NCBI RefSeq assembly: GCF_014641615.1
Contig: NZ_BMIB01000001.1
Span: forward strand, 1,550,769-1,614,768
Origin: Filimonas zeae
Lineage (GTDB): Bacteria; Bacteroidota; Bacteroidia; Chitinophagales; Chitinophagaceae
Direction of reading: 5' to 3'
Length of the DNA stretch: 64,000 nt
How positions within the stretch are numbered: the first letter of the stretch is position 1; every line of letters starts with the position of its first letter. Below, piece after piece: positions 52,890-61,445 of this stretch. The notes under the pieces are model-generated. The model did not search any database. It was not told the DNA's origin and was given only the letters and a program-made list of their open reading frames with translations. The translations under genes were made by a program, and so were the position numbers.

Positions 52890-53555
52890 ATGTCACAGCA
52901 AAGTTTGTTTGAAAAGTTACAATTAAAAGACGAAAAAAACCTGTTGATACAGGGATTACCTTCCGCCATCGAAAAACAATTCAGCAAGCTCTCCTTCTCT
53001 AAAAATGTTACTCCATTACTCAAAGCGAAAAAGATAGATTTTGCACTTCTGTTTGTGATTAATCAGAATCAGATGTGTTCAATTTTGAAAGACGTATTTC
53101 CCGCAATGCAGGAAGAAGGTAAATTATGGATAGCATATCCCAAAACCGCCAGTAAAATTGCAAGCGATCTTAACAGAGATTGTAGCTGGCAGTTTCTTGC
53201 AGAGAATGATTATGAGTCGGTGAGACAAGTTGCAATTGACCATGTATGGACTGCATCCCGTTTTAAGAAACTGGAAACCATCCCCAACCGTACACGTGCT
53301 TTTTCAGAAATCAGAAACCCGGATATTGACGGAATTGATTTTGACAAAAGGTTAGTGGTACCTCCGGTGGAACTGGATACCCTTTTTATGAAACACAGTC
53401 AGGCGAAGGAGTTTTTTACTTCTTTATCATTTACCAACCAGAAAGAGTATGTAAGCTGGATTACCGGCGCCAAACGTGCAGATACAAAAGCGCGCAGGGT
53501 AGAGGCTACACTGGAGAAGTTACTGGCGGGTAAAAAGAATCCTTCAGATAAGTAA
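52890..53555 (+). CDS. YdeI/OmpD-associated-like protein
   Basis: 221 aa from ATG 52890; the longer frame begins at a TTG inside the promoter and terminator. N-terminal part (about 1-130) has an alpha/beta pattern (FALLFVINQNQMCSILKDVF, GKLWIAYPKTASKIASDLNRD). C-terminal part (about 160-215) is the YdeI-like region: PPVELDTLFMKHSQAKEFF, SFTNQKEYVSWITGAKRADTKARR. Function not established; YdeI relatives are linked to stress and bacteriocin protection. A -7 box TACTTTTG is at 52845-52852. Confidence 0.72.
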   Translation: MSQQSLFEKLQLKDEKNLLIQGLPSAIEKQFSKLSFSKNVTPLLKAKKIDFALLFVINQNQMCSILKDVFPAMQEEGKLWIAYPKTASKIASDLNRDCSWQFLAENDYESVRQVAIDHVWTASRFKKLETIPNRTRAFSEIRNPDIDGIDFDKRLVVPPVELDTLFMKHSQAKEFFTSLSFTNQKEYVSWITGAKRADTKARRVEATLEKLLAGKKNPSDK

Positions 53556-53612
53556 TATCTGACGAGATTATAACCAAAGCCCTTAAGATAGTAGTGATAG
53601 ATTGTAATACTT

Positions 53613-53648
53613 ACAGGCTGTTGAAGCAATTTCAACAGCCTGTTTTTA
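53613..53648. terminator. bidirectional terminator between YdeI-like gene and dnaG
   Basis: Perfect 13-bp stem ACAGGCTGTTGAA / TTCAACAGCCTGT with a five-base loop, then TTTTATTT on the plus strand. The dnaG stop (53646) lies at its end. Confidence 0.88.
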
Positions 53649-55832
53649 TTTGAAGATAACCGTACCTGGCTTTTTAGACAGTTCTTTTTCCAGCTCTTTC
53701 AGGTGCAGGTGTATTTTAATCAGGCGTATATATTCGTCCGATTGTGAACTGTGATTCACGCGTTCCATATCTCTCTGGTTCTGCTCAAACATTTTTTTAA
53801 TCTTACGTACTTTAAAAAAATGCAGACTGGTGTTAACATCAGCTTCCGAATTGTCCTGATTCACCACCGATTTTACCTGTACCAGTTTTTCATCCCAGCG
53901 CTGGCTTATTTCAAAAGCAAAGAAAGTGATGTTGATTACCGTATTGCGTATCTCTTCGTCTTCGTGATAAAGCAGGGTTTTAGTAGTAGGTTCCAGCCCT
54001 TGTGTATATTGGTTATAATATTCTGTGAATACCTTTTCCAGCCTCGGGGTTTCAAAGTGAAACTCTTCCAGTTCTTCAAAAATATGCTGCGCAATGGTTT
54101 TAGTCCCTTCCTCACCCCAGGGGCGAAGTCCAAACTCCAGCAATACTTTAATAATGTTCTTTTCATGTGCCTCATCCTGGTTTACCAGCAGGTGGGTATC
54201 CATATCTTCACCACCGCTTACACCTGCACCGCCACCCATACCGCTTCCACCACCACCAAAGTCATCCGGTGGAAAGCCGTTATCAAAGTCCATCGGCGGC
54301 ATCATATGGTCGTCAAACCCACCATCATCCCACTGAGGGGGATGGTTATCAAAAGCCGGGGGAGGGCCGGAATGTCCACCACCAAAATCAGATGGAGGGG
54401 CGTTAAAACCGGAAGATTGCCCGCCAAAACCGGAATTGCGCCCGCCAGACGATTTGCCGCTAAAGCCGGATTGATTGCCTGAGCCGGAGTTGTTGCCCTG
54501 CTTTTTCTCCTCTTTAGCAAGGCGGTCGCGCTTGTATTTGTTTACCAGGGTGGTAAAGCCGGTTTCATCTACCCGCAGTATACCGCTGCACTGGCGTATG
54601 TATTCCTGCTGTTTGGTAAAGTCTTCCGCTTTGTTAATCTTACTCAGCGTTTCGGCCACATGGTTAACCACCGCACTGCGTTTGCTAACATCATTGCCGG
54701 CATCTTTCAGCATTACCTCCAGCTGAAAAAGAATAAAGTCTTTTTTATATGCTTTTACAAACTCTCTAAACTCAGCAGCGCCTACTTTTCTTACATAACT
54801 ATCAGGGTCTTCCTTGTCTGGAATCAGTACCAGCTTTACATCCAGCCCTTCTTCCAGCGCCATATCCAGGCCACGTAAAGCGGCTTTAATACCGGCTGCA
54901 TCCCCATCATATATAATAGTAAGGTTGTTGGTGTACTTCTTAATCAACCGCAGCTGATCTATAGTTAGGGAAGTACCGCCACTGGCTACTACGTTTTCAA
55001 TGCCTGCCTGGTGCAGACTAATTACATCGGTATAACCTTCAACCAGTAAACATTCATCGTTTTTGTCTATCGACTGCCGGGCAAAGTAAGAGCCGTATAG
55101 TATTTTACTTTTTACATACAGTTCGTTTTCCGGGGTGTTAATGTACTTGGGGGCTTTTTCGGCCTTACCAATTACACGGGCACCAAAACCTATAATCTTA
55201 CCGGTGTTGTTGTGAATGGGGAAGATGATACGGCCACGGTAATTATCCAGCAGCTCATCGTTCCGGTTTACTACCAGTCCGGTTTTCAGCAGCAGCTCCG
55301 GAGTAAACTGCTGGGTTCTGGCCTGTGTTATAAAAGCGGTGCGCGATTGCGGGCTATACCCCAGCTGAAACTTCTCCATCACCTCTTTTGCAAAGCCACG
55401 TTCTTCCAGGTAACTCAGGGCAATATTCTGTCCCTCTTCGCTATTCCACAACTGGTCTGTAAAATAGTTGCGCGCAAAATTATTGATAACAAAAAGGCTG
55501 TCTGCCACCAGCTGCGCCTGTTTTACCTGCGGGCTAACGGCCGTTTCCTCTATCTCTATATTATAACGGGCGGCCAGCCAGCGCATGGCCTCTATGTAGC
55601 TGTACTTTTCATGCTCCATCAAAAACGTGATGGAGTTACCGCTTTTGCCACAGCCGAAACACTTGTATATTTCTTTGGCGGGCGAAACGGTAAAAGACGG
55701 CGATTTTTCGCCATGGAAAGGACAGAGACCCAGGTAGCTGGTTCCGCGCTTTTTCAGCTTCACAAATTCACCCACCACATCCAGAATGTCAATGCGGCTG
55801 GTAATCTGTTGTATTGTTTGCGGAGTAATCAT
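53646..55832 (-). CDS. dnaG: DNA primase with an unusual Gly/Pro/Phe-rich linker
   Basis: 728 aa from ATG 55832; the frame is open further upstream inside the next gene. CHC2 zinc ribbon (Cys37, His40, Cys58, Cys61), primase core (about 110-240), TOPRIM (LLVEGYTDV near 262, IIYDGDAAG near 306) and a C-terminal helicase-binding domain (about 548-728). A roughly 100-residue low-complexity linker (about 446-545; 54198-54497) rich in G, S, P, F, D and N sits before that domain, making it longer than typical DnaG. Synthesises RNA primers for replication. The ATG overlaps the stop of the upstream gene (ATGA), implying translational coupling. Confidence 0.95.
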   Translation of the reverse strand: MITPQTIQQITSRIDILDVVGEFVKLKKRGTSYLGLCPFHGEKSPSFTVSPAKEIYKCFGCGKSGNSITFLMEHEKYSYIEAMRWLAARYNIEIEETAVSPQVKQAQLVADSLFVINNFARNYFTDQLWNSEEGQNIALSYLEERGFAKEVMEKFQLGYSPQSRTAFITQARTQQFTPELLLKTGLVVNRNDELLDNYRGRIIFPIHNNTGKIIGFGARVIGKAEKAPKYINTPENELYVKSKILYGSYFARQSIDKNDECLLVEGYTDVISLHQAGIENVVASGGTSLTIDQLRLIKKYTNNLTIIYDGDAAGIKAALRGLDMALEEGLDVKLVLIPDKEDPDSYVRKVGAAEFREFVKAYKKDFILFQLEVMLKDAGNDVSKRSAVVNHVAETLSKINKAEDFTKQQEYIRQCSGILRVDETGFTTLVNKYKRDRLAKEEKKQGNNSGSGNQSGFSGKSSGGRNSGFGGQSSGFNAPPSDFGGGHSGPPPAFDNHPPQWDDGGFDDHMMPPMDFDNGFPPDDFGGGGSGMGGGAGVSGGEDMDTHLLVNQDEAHEKNIIKVLLEFGLRPWGEEGTKTIAQHIFEELEEFHFETPRLEKVFTEYYNQYTQGLEPTTKTLLYHEDEEIRNTVINITFFAFEISQRWDEKLVQVKSVVNQDNSEADVNTSLHFFKVRKIKKMFEQNQRDMERVNHSSQSDEYIRLIKIHLHLKELEKELSKKPGTVIFK

Positions 55833-56644
55833 TGCAGCTGCAAATATACTAAACGTTGCTGCAGCGCTTCCCGGAAGTGGATAAAATAAGCGGCAGATTG
55901 CAGCAGGCGGCTGCCGTACCAGCTGAACATTTCGCCATCTGTAAGGCATACCAGTTTGCCCGGTAATTGCTGTTGTAATTCAGCCACATGTTTTTCGCGG
56001 AAGGGAAAGGGTTCTGAGGATAGCAACACCACTTTGCAGGGGCTTGCCGCCAGCTGGTCTAAGGTAATGGCAGGGTAGCGTTGGGTGCTGCCAAACACAT
56101 TTTCCAGCCCGCAGTGCTGCATCATATTGTGTATAAAAGTATCGCCACCCACAGTCATATACGGCTGCTGCCATATAAGGTAGGCGGTGGGTATGGAAGG
56201 GAAGTGCGTAGCAGCAAGTTGTCCAAAGCCCTGGGTTACATCAGCCACCAGTTGCCGGGCAATTTTTTCGCGGTGGCACATTACTCCCAGTTGTTCTATG
56301 GATTCCAGCGCCTGTTGCAGATTGCCAATATCGCTTACCCATACCGGCGCAAAACTGGCAATGGCTTCTACCTGTTCCTGTATATTTTCTTCTTTGGAAG
56401 CAATTACCAGATCAGGCTGCAGTGCCTGCAACTTTTCTACGTGTACCTGTTTCGTGCCGCCGATAATAGCTTTTTGCTGTTTCCACTCCTCAGGATGCGC
56501 ACAAAAACGTGTAATGCCTTTCACTTCTTCCTGTAGTTGAAGGTGGAACAATAATTCTGTAAGAGAAGGTACCAGCGATACAATCCGTTGAGGAGCATGA
56601 AGCTGCATGACAGTTCGCCCAATGTGATCGGTATATTGCGCCAT
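55829..56644 (-). CDS. BtuF-like helical-backbone metal-receptor protein
   Basis: 271 aa. TroA-type periplasmic-binding fold: PQRIVSLVPSLTELLFHLQL, VKGITRFCAHPEEW, ALQPDLVIASKEEN, a long connecting helix and YLIWQQPYMTVGGDTFIHNMM, like cobalamin/ferric-chelate binding proteins (BtuF, FhuD). There is no signal peptide, so it may be cytoplasmic or an atypical copy. Stop overlaps the dnaG start by four bases; no ABC permease or ATPase is adjacent. The combination of a solute-binding fold and dnaG is unusual and probably only reflects transcription. Confidence 0.82.
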   Translation of the reverse strand: MAQYTDHIGRTVMQLHAPQRIVSLVPSLTELLFHLQLQEEVKGITRFCAHPEEWKQQKAIIGGTKQVHVEKLQALQPDLVIASKEENIQEQVEAIASFAPVWVSDIGNLQQALESIEQLGVMCHREKIARQLVADVTQGFGQLAATHFPSIPTAYLIWQQPYMTVGGDTFIHNMMQHCGLENVFGSTQRYPAITLDQLAASPCKVVLLSSEPFPFREKHVAELQQQLPGKLVCLTDGEMFSWYGSRLLQSAAYFIHFREALQQRLVYLQLQ

Positions 56645-56775
56645 AGTTATTCAATAAAGGTAGTATTTGTCATGTGTGTATCGTACACTAAGCCCAGATT
56701 GCATACATTCCGCTGCTACATTTGTGCACATTAATTGCTTACACAGTCAAAACCTCTTTATAAAAGCTGTACCAT

Positions 56776-57786
56776 ATGGTTATTAACAGGAACGTACAAA
56801 CACTTGATGAATTCACCATTCAGGAACTCAGAAATTTTCCCCGGGCTACCGGTGAGCTCAGTACCCTGCTAAGGGATATTGGCCTTGCCGCAAAACGCGT
56901 AAACGTGGAAGTAAACAAAGCAGGCCTGGTAGATATACTGGGCGATGCAGGTGCTACCAACGTACAGGGCGAAGATGTAAAAAAGCTGGACGTATATGCC
57001 AACGATCAGTTTATGGGCGTATTACGTCACGGCATCAGCTGCGCAGGTATTGCCAGCGAAGAGCAGGACGATTTTGTTATTTTCAACGATGAAAAAAGCA
57101 ACAACAGCAAGTATGTGGTAATGTTTGATCCGCTGGATGGTAGCAGCAACATTGATATCAATGTAAGTATTGGCACCATCTTCAGCGTATACCGCCGCAT
57201 CAGCGAAGTAGGAAAACCTTGTGAAGAGAAAGACTTTTTACAGGCTGGTAACCGCCAGGTAGCTGCCGGTTATATCATTTACGGTTCCAGCACCATGCTG
57301 GTGTATGCCACCCGCAGGGGGGTAAACGGTTTTACGCTGGACCCTTCTATTGGCGAATTCTGTTTAAGTCACCCCATGATTAAATGCCCACCCGATGGCA
57401 AAATCTATTCTGTAAACCACGGTAATTTTTACGGGTACAGTAATGGCGTGCAGCAATACATTATCAACTGCCAGAAAAAGACCAAAGAAAACGGTGGCCC
57501 TTATACTGAAAGATATATTGGCAGCATGGTGGCCGATTTGCACAGAAGCCTTATTAAAGGGGGGATTTTTATGTACCCTGCCACTACCAGCAGCCCTGGC
57601 GGCAAACTGCGCCTGCTGTATGAGTGTAACCCTTTTGCATTTATTGTAGAAGTAGCGGGCGGCAAAGCTACCACCGGCGACAGGCGGATAATGGAAGTGG
57701 TGCCAACCAAATTGCATGAGCGTGTACCATTTTTTGCCGGTAGCAAAAACATGATGGAAGAGCTGGAATCGTACCTGAATTTGTAG
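56776..57786 (+). CDS. fbp: class I fructose-1,6-bisphosphatase
   Basis: 336 aa. Gluconeogenesis: removes the 1-phosphate of fructose-1,6-bisphosphate. Metal/substrate motif [24 protein letters not shown] (about residues 116-139), [34 protein letters not shown] and C-terminal GRI-like [10 protein letters not shown] are all family features. A -7 box TACATTTG lies at 56714-56721. Divergent from the BtuF-like gene. Confidence 0.95.
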   Translation: MVINRNVQTLDEFTIQELRNFPRATGELSTLLRDIGLAAKRVNVEVNKAGLVDILGDAGATNVQGEDVKKLDVYANDQFMGVLRHGISCAGIASEEQDDFVIFNDEKSNNSKYVVMFDPLDGSSNIDINVSIGTIFSVYRRISEVGKPCEEKDFLQAGNRQVAAGYIIYGSSTMLVYATRRGVNGFTLDPSIGEFCLSHPMIKCPPDGKIYSVNHGNFYGYSNGVQQYIINCQKKTKENGGPYTERYIGSMVADLHRSLIKGGIFMYPATTSSPGGKLRLLYECNPFAFIVEVAGGKATTGDRRIMEVVPTKLHERVPFFAGSKNMMEELESYLNL

Positions 57787-57874
57787 TTAAAATGCTCTTA
57801 ACGCCTCTTATTCAGGGCGTTCGGGCAACATCTGGTACAAAACTTGACTCTAACAGGGCAGAGAACCCCATAAT

Positions 57875-58393
57875 ATGAAAAGATATCTTTGCTTTTTCAA
57901 ACTGCTGTTGCCGGCACTGGCAATAGCCACGGTAGGTGCCTGTCAAAAGCGCACGGTTACCACCACATCTGTAACCCGTAACTACAACAAAGCCGGCGAT
58001 GGAGTTTCGCTGAACGGAATGGAAAACAGCATTCTGTTTTATGTAAACAAGCACCGGAAAAAAATTGGTAAATCAGAACTGCGGATGCTGGATGCTGCCA
58101 GTACACAGGCAACTGTTCACAGCCGTAACATGGCGCAGAAGAAAACACCTTTTAGTCATGATGGTTTTGAAACCCGTGTAGCCACTATTACCAAACAAAC
58201 CGCCAGTGCGTATAACGGCGCTGCGGAAAATGTGGCGTATGGTGAAATGACGGCGGAAGAAGTGGTAGACGGCTGGTTGCATAGCCCCGGCCATAAAAAG
58301 AACATTGAAGGAAACTACAACCTTACTGGTATTGGCGTAGCCAAAGCCAAAGATGGTACGGTGTATTATACCCAGATATTCCTTCGCAAATAA
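57875..58393 (+). CDS. CAP-domain (SCP/YkwD-like) lipoprotein
   Basis: 172 aa. Signal peptide with lipobox VGAC then QKRTV. CAP domain about 45-172: ILFYVNKHRKKIGKSELRML, HSRNMAQKKTPFSHDGFETRV, ENVAYGEM, VVDGWLHSPGHKKNIEGNY and TGIGVAK. The motif HSRNM and WLHSPGHKKNI are classic CAP (PR-1/YkwD) signatures. These are secreted proteins of variable function; surface or periplasmic role unknown. Terminates near the hairpin at 58407-58432. Confidence 0.88.
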   Translation: MKRYLCFFKLLLPALAIATVGACQKRTVTTTSVTRNYNKAGDGVSLNGMENSILFYVNKHRKKIGKSELRMLDAASTQATVHSRNMAQKKTPFSHDGFETRVATITKQTASAYNGAAENVAYGEMTAEEVVDGWLHSPGHKKNIEGNYNLTGIGVAKAKDGTVYYTQIFLRK

Positions 58394-58406
58394 TTACCGA
58401 TACAGT

Positions 58407-58432
58407 AACTTGCTGCTGTTATGCAGCAAGTT
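58407..58432 (+). promoter_or_regulatory. strong hairpin overlapping the start codon of an ABC ATPase gene
   Basis: Perfect 10-bp stem AACTTGCTGC / GCAGCAAGTT with loop TGTTAT. The start ATG (58421-58423) has its A and T in the loop and its G in the stem. It could be a terminator for the CAP gene (no T run) or a translational regulator masking the ATPase start. Confidence 0.6.
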
Positions 58433-59182
58433 ATTATTTCGGTAAAGGAACTTACAAAACAGTATGGCAGTTTTGAGGCGGTAAAGGGAATTAGTTTTGA
58501 CGTGTACGAAGGCGAAATTTTCGGGCTGCTCGGCCCCAATGGCGCCGGAAAATCCACTACCCTGGAAATTATTGAAACGCTGCGTACCAAAACCAGCGGT
58601 ACCGTTACGGTAAATGGTTTTAATCTGGACCATGCTCCCAACGACATCAAAAAAATTATAGGCGTTCAGCTACAAACCTCCGGTTATTACCCCGGTTTAA
58701 ACCTGGTAGAATTGATTCAGCTTTTTGCCGGTTTATACAACCGCAATATTGACCCTATGGAGTTGCTGGGCCGTGTAAACCTGCGGGATAAGGCCAAAAA
58801 CAAGTTTAAAGAGTTGAGTGGCGGGCAAAAACAACGCTTTTCTATCGCCACCACACTTATTAACGAGCCTAAGATTATTTTTCTGGACGAGCCTACCACA
58901 GGGTTAGACCCACAGGCGAGAAGAAATTTGTGGGATCTGATACGCGAAATACGTGATAAGGGCACTACCATTATTATTACCACGCATTATATGGATGAGG
59001 CTGAAAAACTGTGCGATAGGGTGGCTATTGTAGACAGTGGCAGAATCATTGCATTGAATACTCCGGATCAGCTGATTGACGATCTGGTAGCAACGGGTTT
59101 TGAACGGCCGAAAGAGGTAAAAATGGCCAACCTGGAAGATGTGTTTATTCACATGACCGGGAAGGAGTTGCGTGGGGAATAG
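58421..59182 (+). CDS. ABC transporter ATPase, permease not adjacent
   Basis: 253 aa. Walker A GPNGAGKST, Q-loop GVQLQTSGYYPGL, signature LSGGQKQR, Walker B IIFLDEPTTGLDPQARR and switch TTHYMDEAE, all intact. Resembles ABC-2 type (NatA/CcmA-like) exporter ATPases. The usual permease gene does not follow; a DinB/YfiT gene comes next. ATG 58421 lies in the hairpin described at 58407-58432. Substrate unknown. Confidence 0.88.
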   Translation: MQQVIISVKELTKQYGSFEAVKGISFDVYEGEIFGLLGPNGAGKSTTLEIIETLRTKTSGTVTVNGFNLDHAPNDIKKIIGVQLQTSGYYPGLNLVELIQLFAGLYNRNIDPMELLGRVNLRDKAKNKFKELSGGQKQRFSIATTLINEPKIIFLDEPTTGLDPQARRNLWDLIREIRDKGTTIIITTHYMDEAEKLCDRVAIVDSGRIIALNTPDQLIDDLVATGFERPKEVKMANLEDVFIHMTGKELRGE

Positions 59183-59206
59183 CTAAACAACACAAACCCA
59201 TTGAAT

Positions 59207-59731
59207 ATGGATGATCTGCGTTATCCCATTGGCTTGTACGAGCCACAACCTTTTTCGCAACGGCAGAAAGAAAAATGGCTGCTGGACCTCCGGTATATGC
59301 CGGACGAGCTGGAGACCGCTATTCTGAACCTGAACGAGGAGCAGTTTAATACGCCCTACCGCGAAGGTGGGTGGACGGTTACGCAGGTGGTGCATCATGT
59401 GGCAGACAGTCATATGAACGCCTACATCCGTTTTAAGCTGGGGCTTACGGAACATAACCCGGTTATTAAGCCGTATGAAGAAGGGGAGTGGGCTATGCTG
59501 AACGATGTACAAACCGTACCGGTAAACCTTTCATTAACGTTGTTACATGCACTGCATCAACGTTGGGTGGCCACTGTAAAGGATTTGAGCGATGCGCAAT
59601 GGCAGCGTACCGTATATCACCCGGGGCAGCAGGCACAGCTGAGCTTATGGCATTTACTGGGTAGTTATGCCTGGCATGGCAAACACCATGTAGCACATAT
59701 TACTTCGCTGCGGGAGAGAAGGAGATGGTAA
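59207..59731 (+). CDS. YfiT/DinB-superfamily putative metal-dependent hydrolase
   Basis: 174 aa from ATG 59207 (a TTG two codons upstream also opens the frame). Four-helix DinB fold with metal-binding His residues in VVHHVADSHMNAYIRFKL and WHGKHHVAHI. The N-terminal DDLRYPIGLYEPQP and the C-terminal HHVAHIT match the YfiT/BstA group, some of which act as bacillithiol-type transferases. 24 bp after the ABC ATPase gene. Confidence 0.85.
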   Translation: MDDLRYPIGLYEPQPFSQRQKEKWLLDLRYMPDELETAILNLNEEQFNTPYREGGWTVTQVVHHVADSHMNAYIRFKLGLTEHNPVIKPYEEGEWAMLNDVQTVPVNLSLTLLHALHQRWVATVKDLSDAQWQRTVYHPGQQAQLSLWHLLGSYAWHGKHHVAHITSLRERRRW

Positions 59732-59765
59732 ACGATTTTAAAGAAGAGAAAAAGAAAGAAACTAT

Positions 59766-60332
59766 ATGAGCGACACTTCAATGAACTGGAAAACGCTTTC
59801 GTCTGACTATCTGTTTAAAGATAACTGGCTTACAGCACGCAGAGACAAATGTGAAACCCCTTCGGGTAAAATTATTGAGCCTTATTATGTACTGGAGTAT
59901 ACCGACTGGGCTACCGCTTTACCTATTACCGAAGATGGAAAGGTGATTATGGTAAAACAATTTCGCCAGGCACTGGGCGAAACCGGTATTGAAATACCCG
60001 GCGGCTGTATTGATGATACGGATGCTTCTATTGAAGATGCTATCCGCCGCGAGTTGCTGGAAGAAACCGGTTATGCTTTTGAAACCGTACATTATCTGGG
60101 CCGCACTTCTGCCAACCCATCCACTAATTCCAACCTCATGCATATGTTTGTAGCCTTAGGCGGCAAAAAGGTGCAGGAGCAGCATTTAGATGAAAACGAA
60201 GAAATTGAAATTCTGGAATATACCTGGGAAGAGTTTCTGCAACTGGTAGAGGAGAAGCGTATTGTACAGTCTATGCACATGACCACTATTTTCTATGCCA
60301 TGCGCTATCTGGATAAGATTAAATATGTGTAA
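59766..60332 (+). CDS. Nudix hydrolase
   Basis: 188 aa. ADP-ribose pyrophosphatase-type layout (VLEYTDWATALPITEDGKVIMVKQFR, then the Nudix box GGCIDDTDASIEDAIRRELLEE). The catalytic REL-EE segment (RRELLEETGY) is intact, but the usual upstream Glu is replaced by Asp and the spacing is one residue longer than the canonical GX5EX7REUXEE. Likely hydrolyses nucleoside-diphosphate-sugars or ADP-ribose. Cytoplasmic; a terminator follows at 60363. Confidence 0.85.
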   Translation: MSDTSMNWKTLSSDYLFKDNWLTARRDKCETPSGKIIEPYYVLEYTDWATALPITEDGKVIMVKQFRQALGETGIEIPGGCIDDTDASIEDAIRRELLEETGYAFETVHYLGRTSANPSTNSNLMHMFVALGGKKVQEQHLDENEEIEILEYTWEEFLQLVEEKRIVQSMHMTTIFYAMRYLDKIKYV

Positions 60333-60362
60333 GCTATAAAAAATCATGCAGCAAAGAAAAGG

Positions 60363-60386
60363 GGCCGCAACAGCGGCCTTTTTTTA
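60363..60386 (+). terminator. terminator of the Nudix gene
   Basis: Perfect GGCCGC / GCGGCC stem with AACA loop and a seven-T run. Confidence 0.92.
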
Positions 60387-60495
60387 TGCTTGTTCAGTGT
60401 TTAACCACAGTGCTTTGCCTCTGACCAAAATGAACGGAATTCTATTGGCATTCAGCATCAAAATTGAGCGTGTTTGCTTCTATAATCCGTACAGT

Positions 60496-60891
60496 ATGAA
60501 AATTTACACGCCTGTTTGTTGCGTGTTGCTGGCAAGCCTGTGCTTTTCGGTAACCGCCCGTTCTTCTGTGCCCCGGCAGCAGATTATTGAACGCCTAAAA
60601 ACCCTGCGCAATATTGTTTGCAATTCTTCCTTCTCCGGTCATTATCGAAGTTACCAGGATAGCTGCCATAGTATTATTAATGAGGCTATTGCGCGCATAG
60701 ATAGTGATGAGGCTGATTATACCTCTTCTAACCTGCAATCTGTAGAAACGCTTATTGAACTTGCCGGGCAAATGCGGTTTTATCGTAGAATAGGCAAGGT
60801 TAATATCCTGTGTAATGTTTATAAGCAGCTGGTGTTTACGTTTAAAAATGGACAGGAACAAAGCTGTCTGGCCTGCAACCCAAAAATGTAA
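60496..60891 (+). CDS. small secreted protein of unknown function
   Basis: 131 aa from ATG 60496; the longer frame (from 60346) crosses the Nudix terminator and is rejected. Signal peptide KIYTPVCCVLLASLCFSVTARS, then a helical mature part containing four or more Cys (VCNSSF, DSCHSI, ILCNVY, SCLACNP) that may form disulfides. No family recognised. Followed by a terminator. Confidence 0.6.
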   Translation: MKIYTPVCCVLLASLCFSVTARSSVPRQQIIERLKTLRNIVCNSSFSGHYRSYQDSCHSIINEAIARIDSDEADYTSSNLQSVETLIELAGQMRFYRRIGKVNILCNVYKQLVFTFKNGQEQSCLACNPKM

Positions 60892-60916
60892 CAGTTGGGG
60901 AAGGTGATAGTATAGA

Positions 60917-60946
60917 AAAAGGCGTCCCATTATGAGACGCCTTTTC
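60917..60946. terminator. bidirectional terminator
   Basis: Stem AAAAGGCGTC / GACGCCTTTT with a nine-base loop, flanked by A and T runs. Serves the small secreted protein (plus) and FKBP (minus) genes. Confidence 0.85.
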
Positions 60947-60962
60947 CAATATTGGTAGCTTA

Positions 60963-61397
60963 TTATTTAAAGCTAATCAGCTCCACATCAAAAATCAGGG
61001 TGCTGTTGGCACCAATTACCGCGCTTACCTGCCTGTCACCATAAGCCAGGTGTGGCGGAATAAAAAAGCGAAATTTGCTGCCGGTAGGCATTAACTGCAG
61101 GCCTTCTGTCCAGCCTTTAATTACCTGGTTTAAACCAAAGCTGATGCTCTGACCTCTCTGTACCGAGCTGTCGAACACCGTACCGTCAATCATAGTACCA
61201 TGATAATGACAATGTACATTGCTGGTGGCAGATGGTTTAGGACCAGTGCCTTCTGTAAGAATTTCATATTGTAAGCCGCTGGGCAGTGCTACCACACCGG
61301 GCCTTTGTTTGTTTTGTTCCAGGAAATCCTGACCTGCTTTCAGGTTTTCTGCTGCTTTTTCTGCTTTCATTTGTGCTAGTTTATCTGCAATACCCAT
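60963..61397 (-). CDS. FKBP-type peptidyl-prolyl isomerase
   Basis: 144 aa from ATG 61397; the long upstream extension of the frame overlaps the divergent exonuclease gene and is rejected. Short N-terminal helix (about 3-32, Mip/FkpA-like), then the FKBP domain (about 36-144) with VHCHYHGTMIDGTVFDSS, FGLNQVIKGWTEGLQLMPTGSKFRFFIPPHLAYGD and IFDVELISF. No signal peptide, so cytoplasmic. Divergent from 61446 (48-bp gap). Confidence 0.93.
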   Translation of the reverse strand: MGIADKLAQMKAEKAAENLKAGQDFLEQNKQRPGVVALPSGLQYEILTEGTGPKPSATSNVHCHYHGTMIDGTVFDSSVQRGQSISFGLNQVIKGWTEGLQLMPTGSKFRFFIPPHLAYGDRQVSAVIGANSTLIFDVELISFK

Positions 61398-61445
61398 AAA
61401 ATATAAAAGCGTAAAGTTACATGAAATTTGTAGATTGCCGGTGGT

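Noticed and set aside
53751..54482. Plus-strand frame opposite dnaG, and another at 55212-55889
   Set aside because: Both are antisense to well-supported primase domains and have no recognisable protein features.
60346..60495. N-terminal extension of the small secreted protein
   Set aside because: It spans the Nudix terminator; ATG 60496 gives a proper signal peptide.
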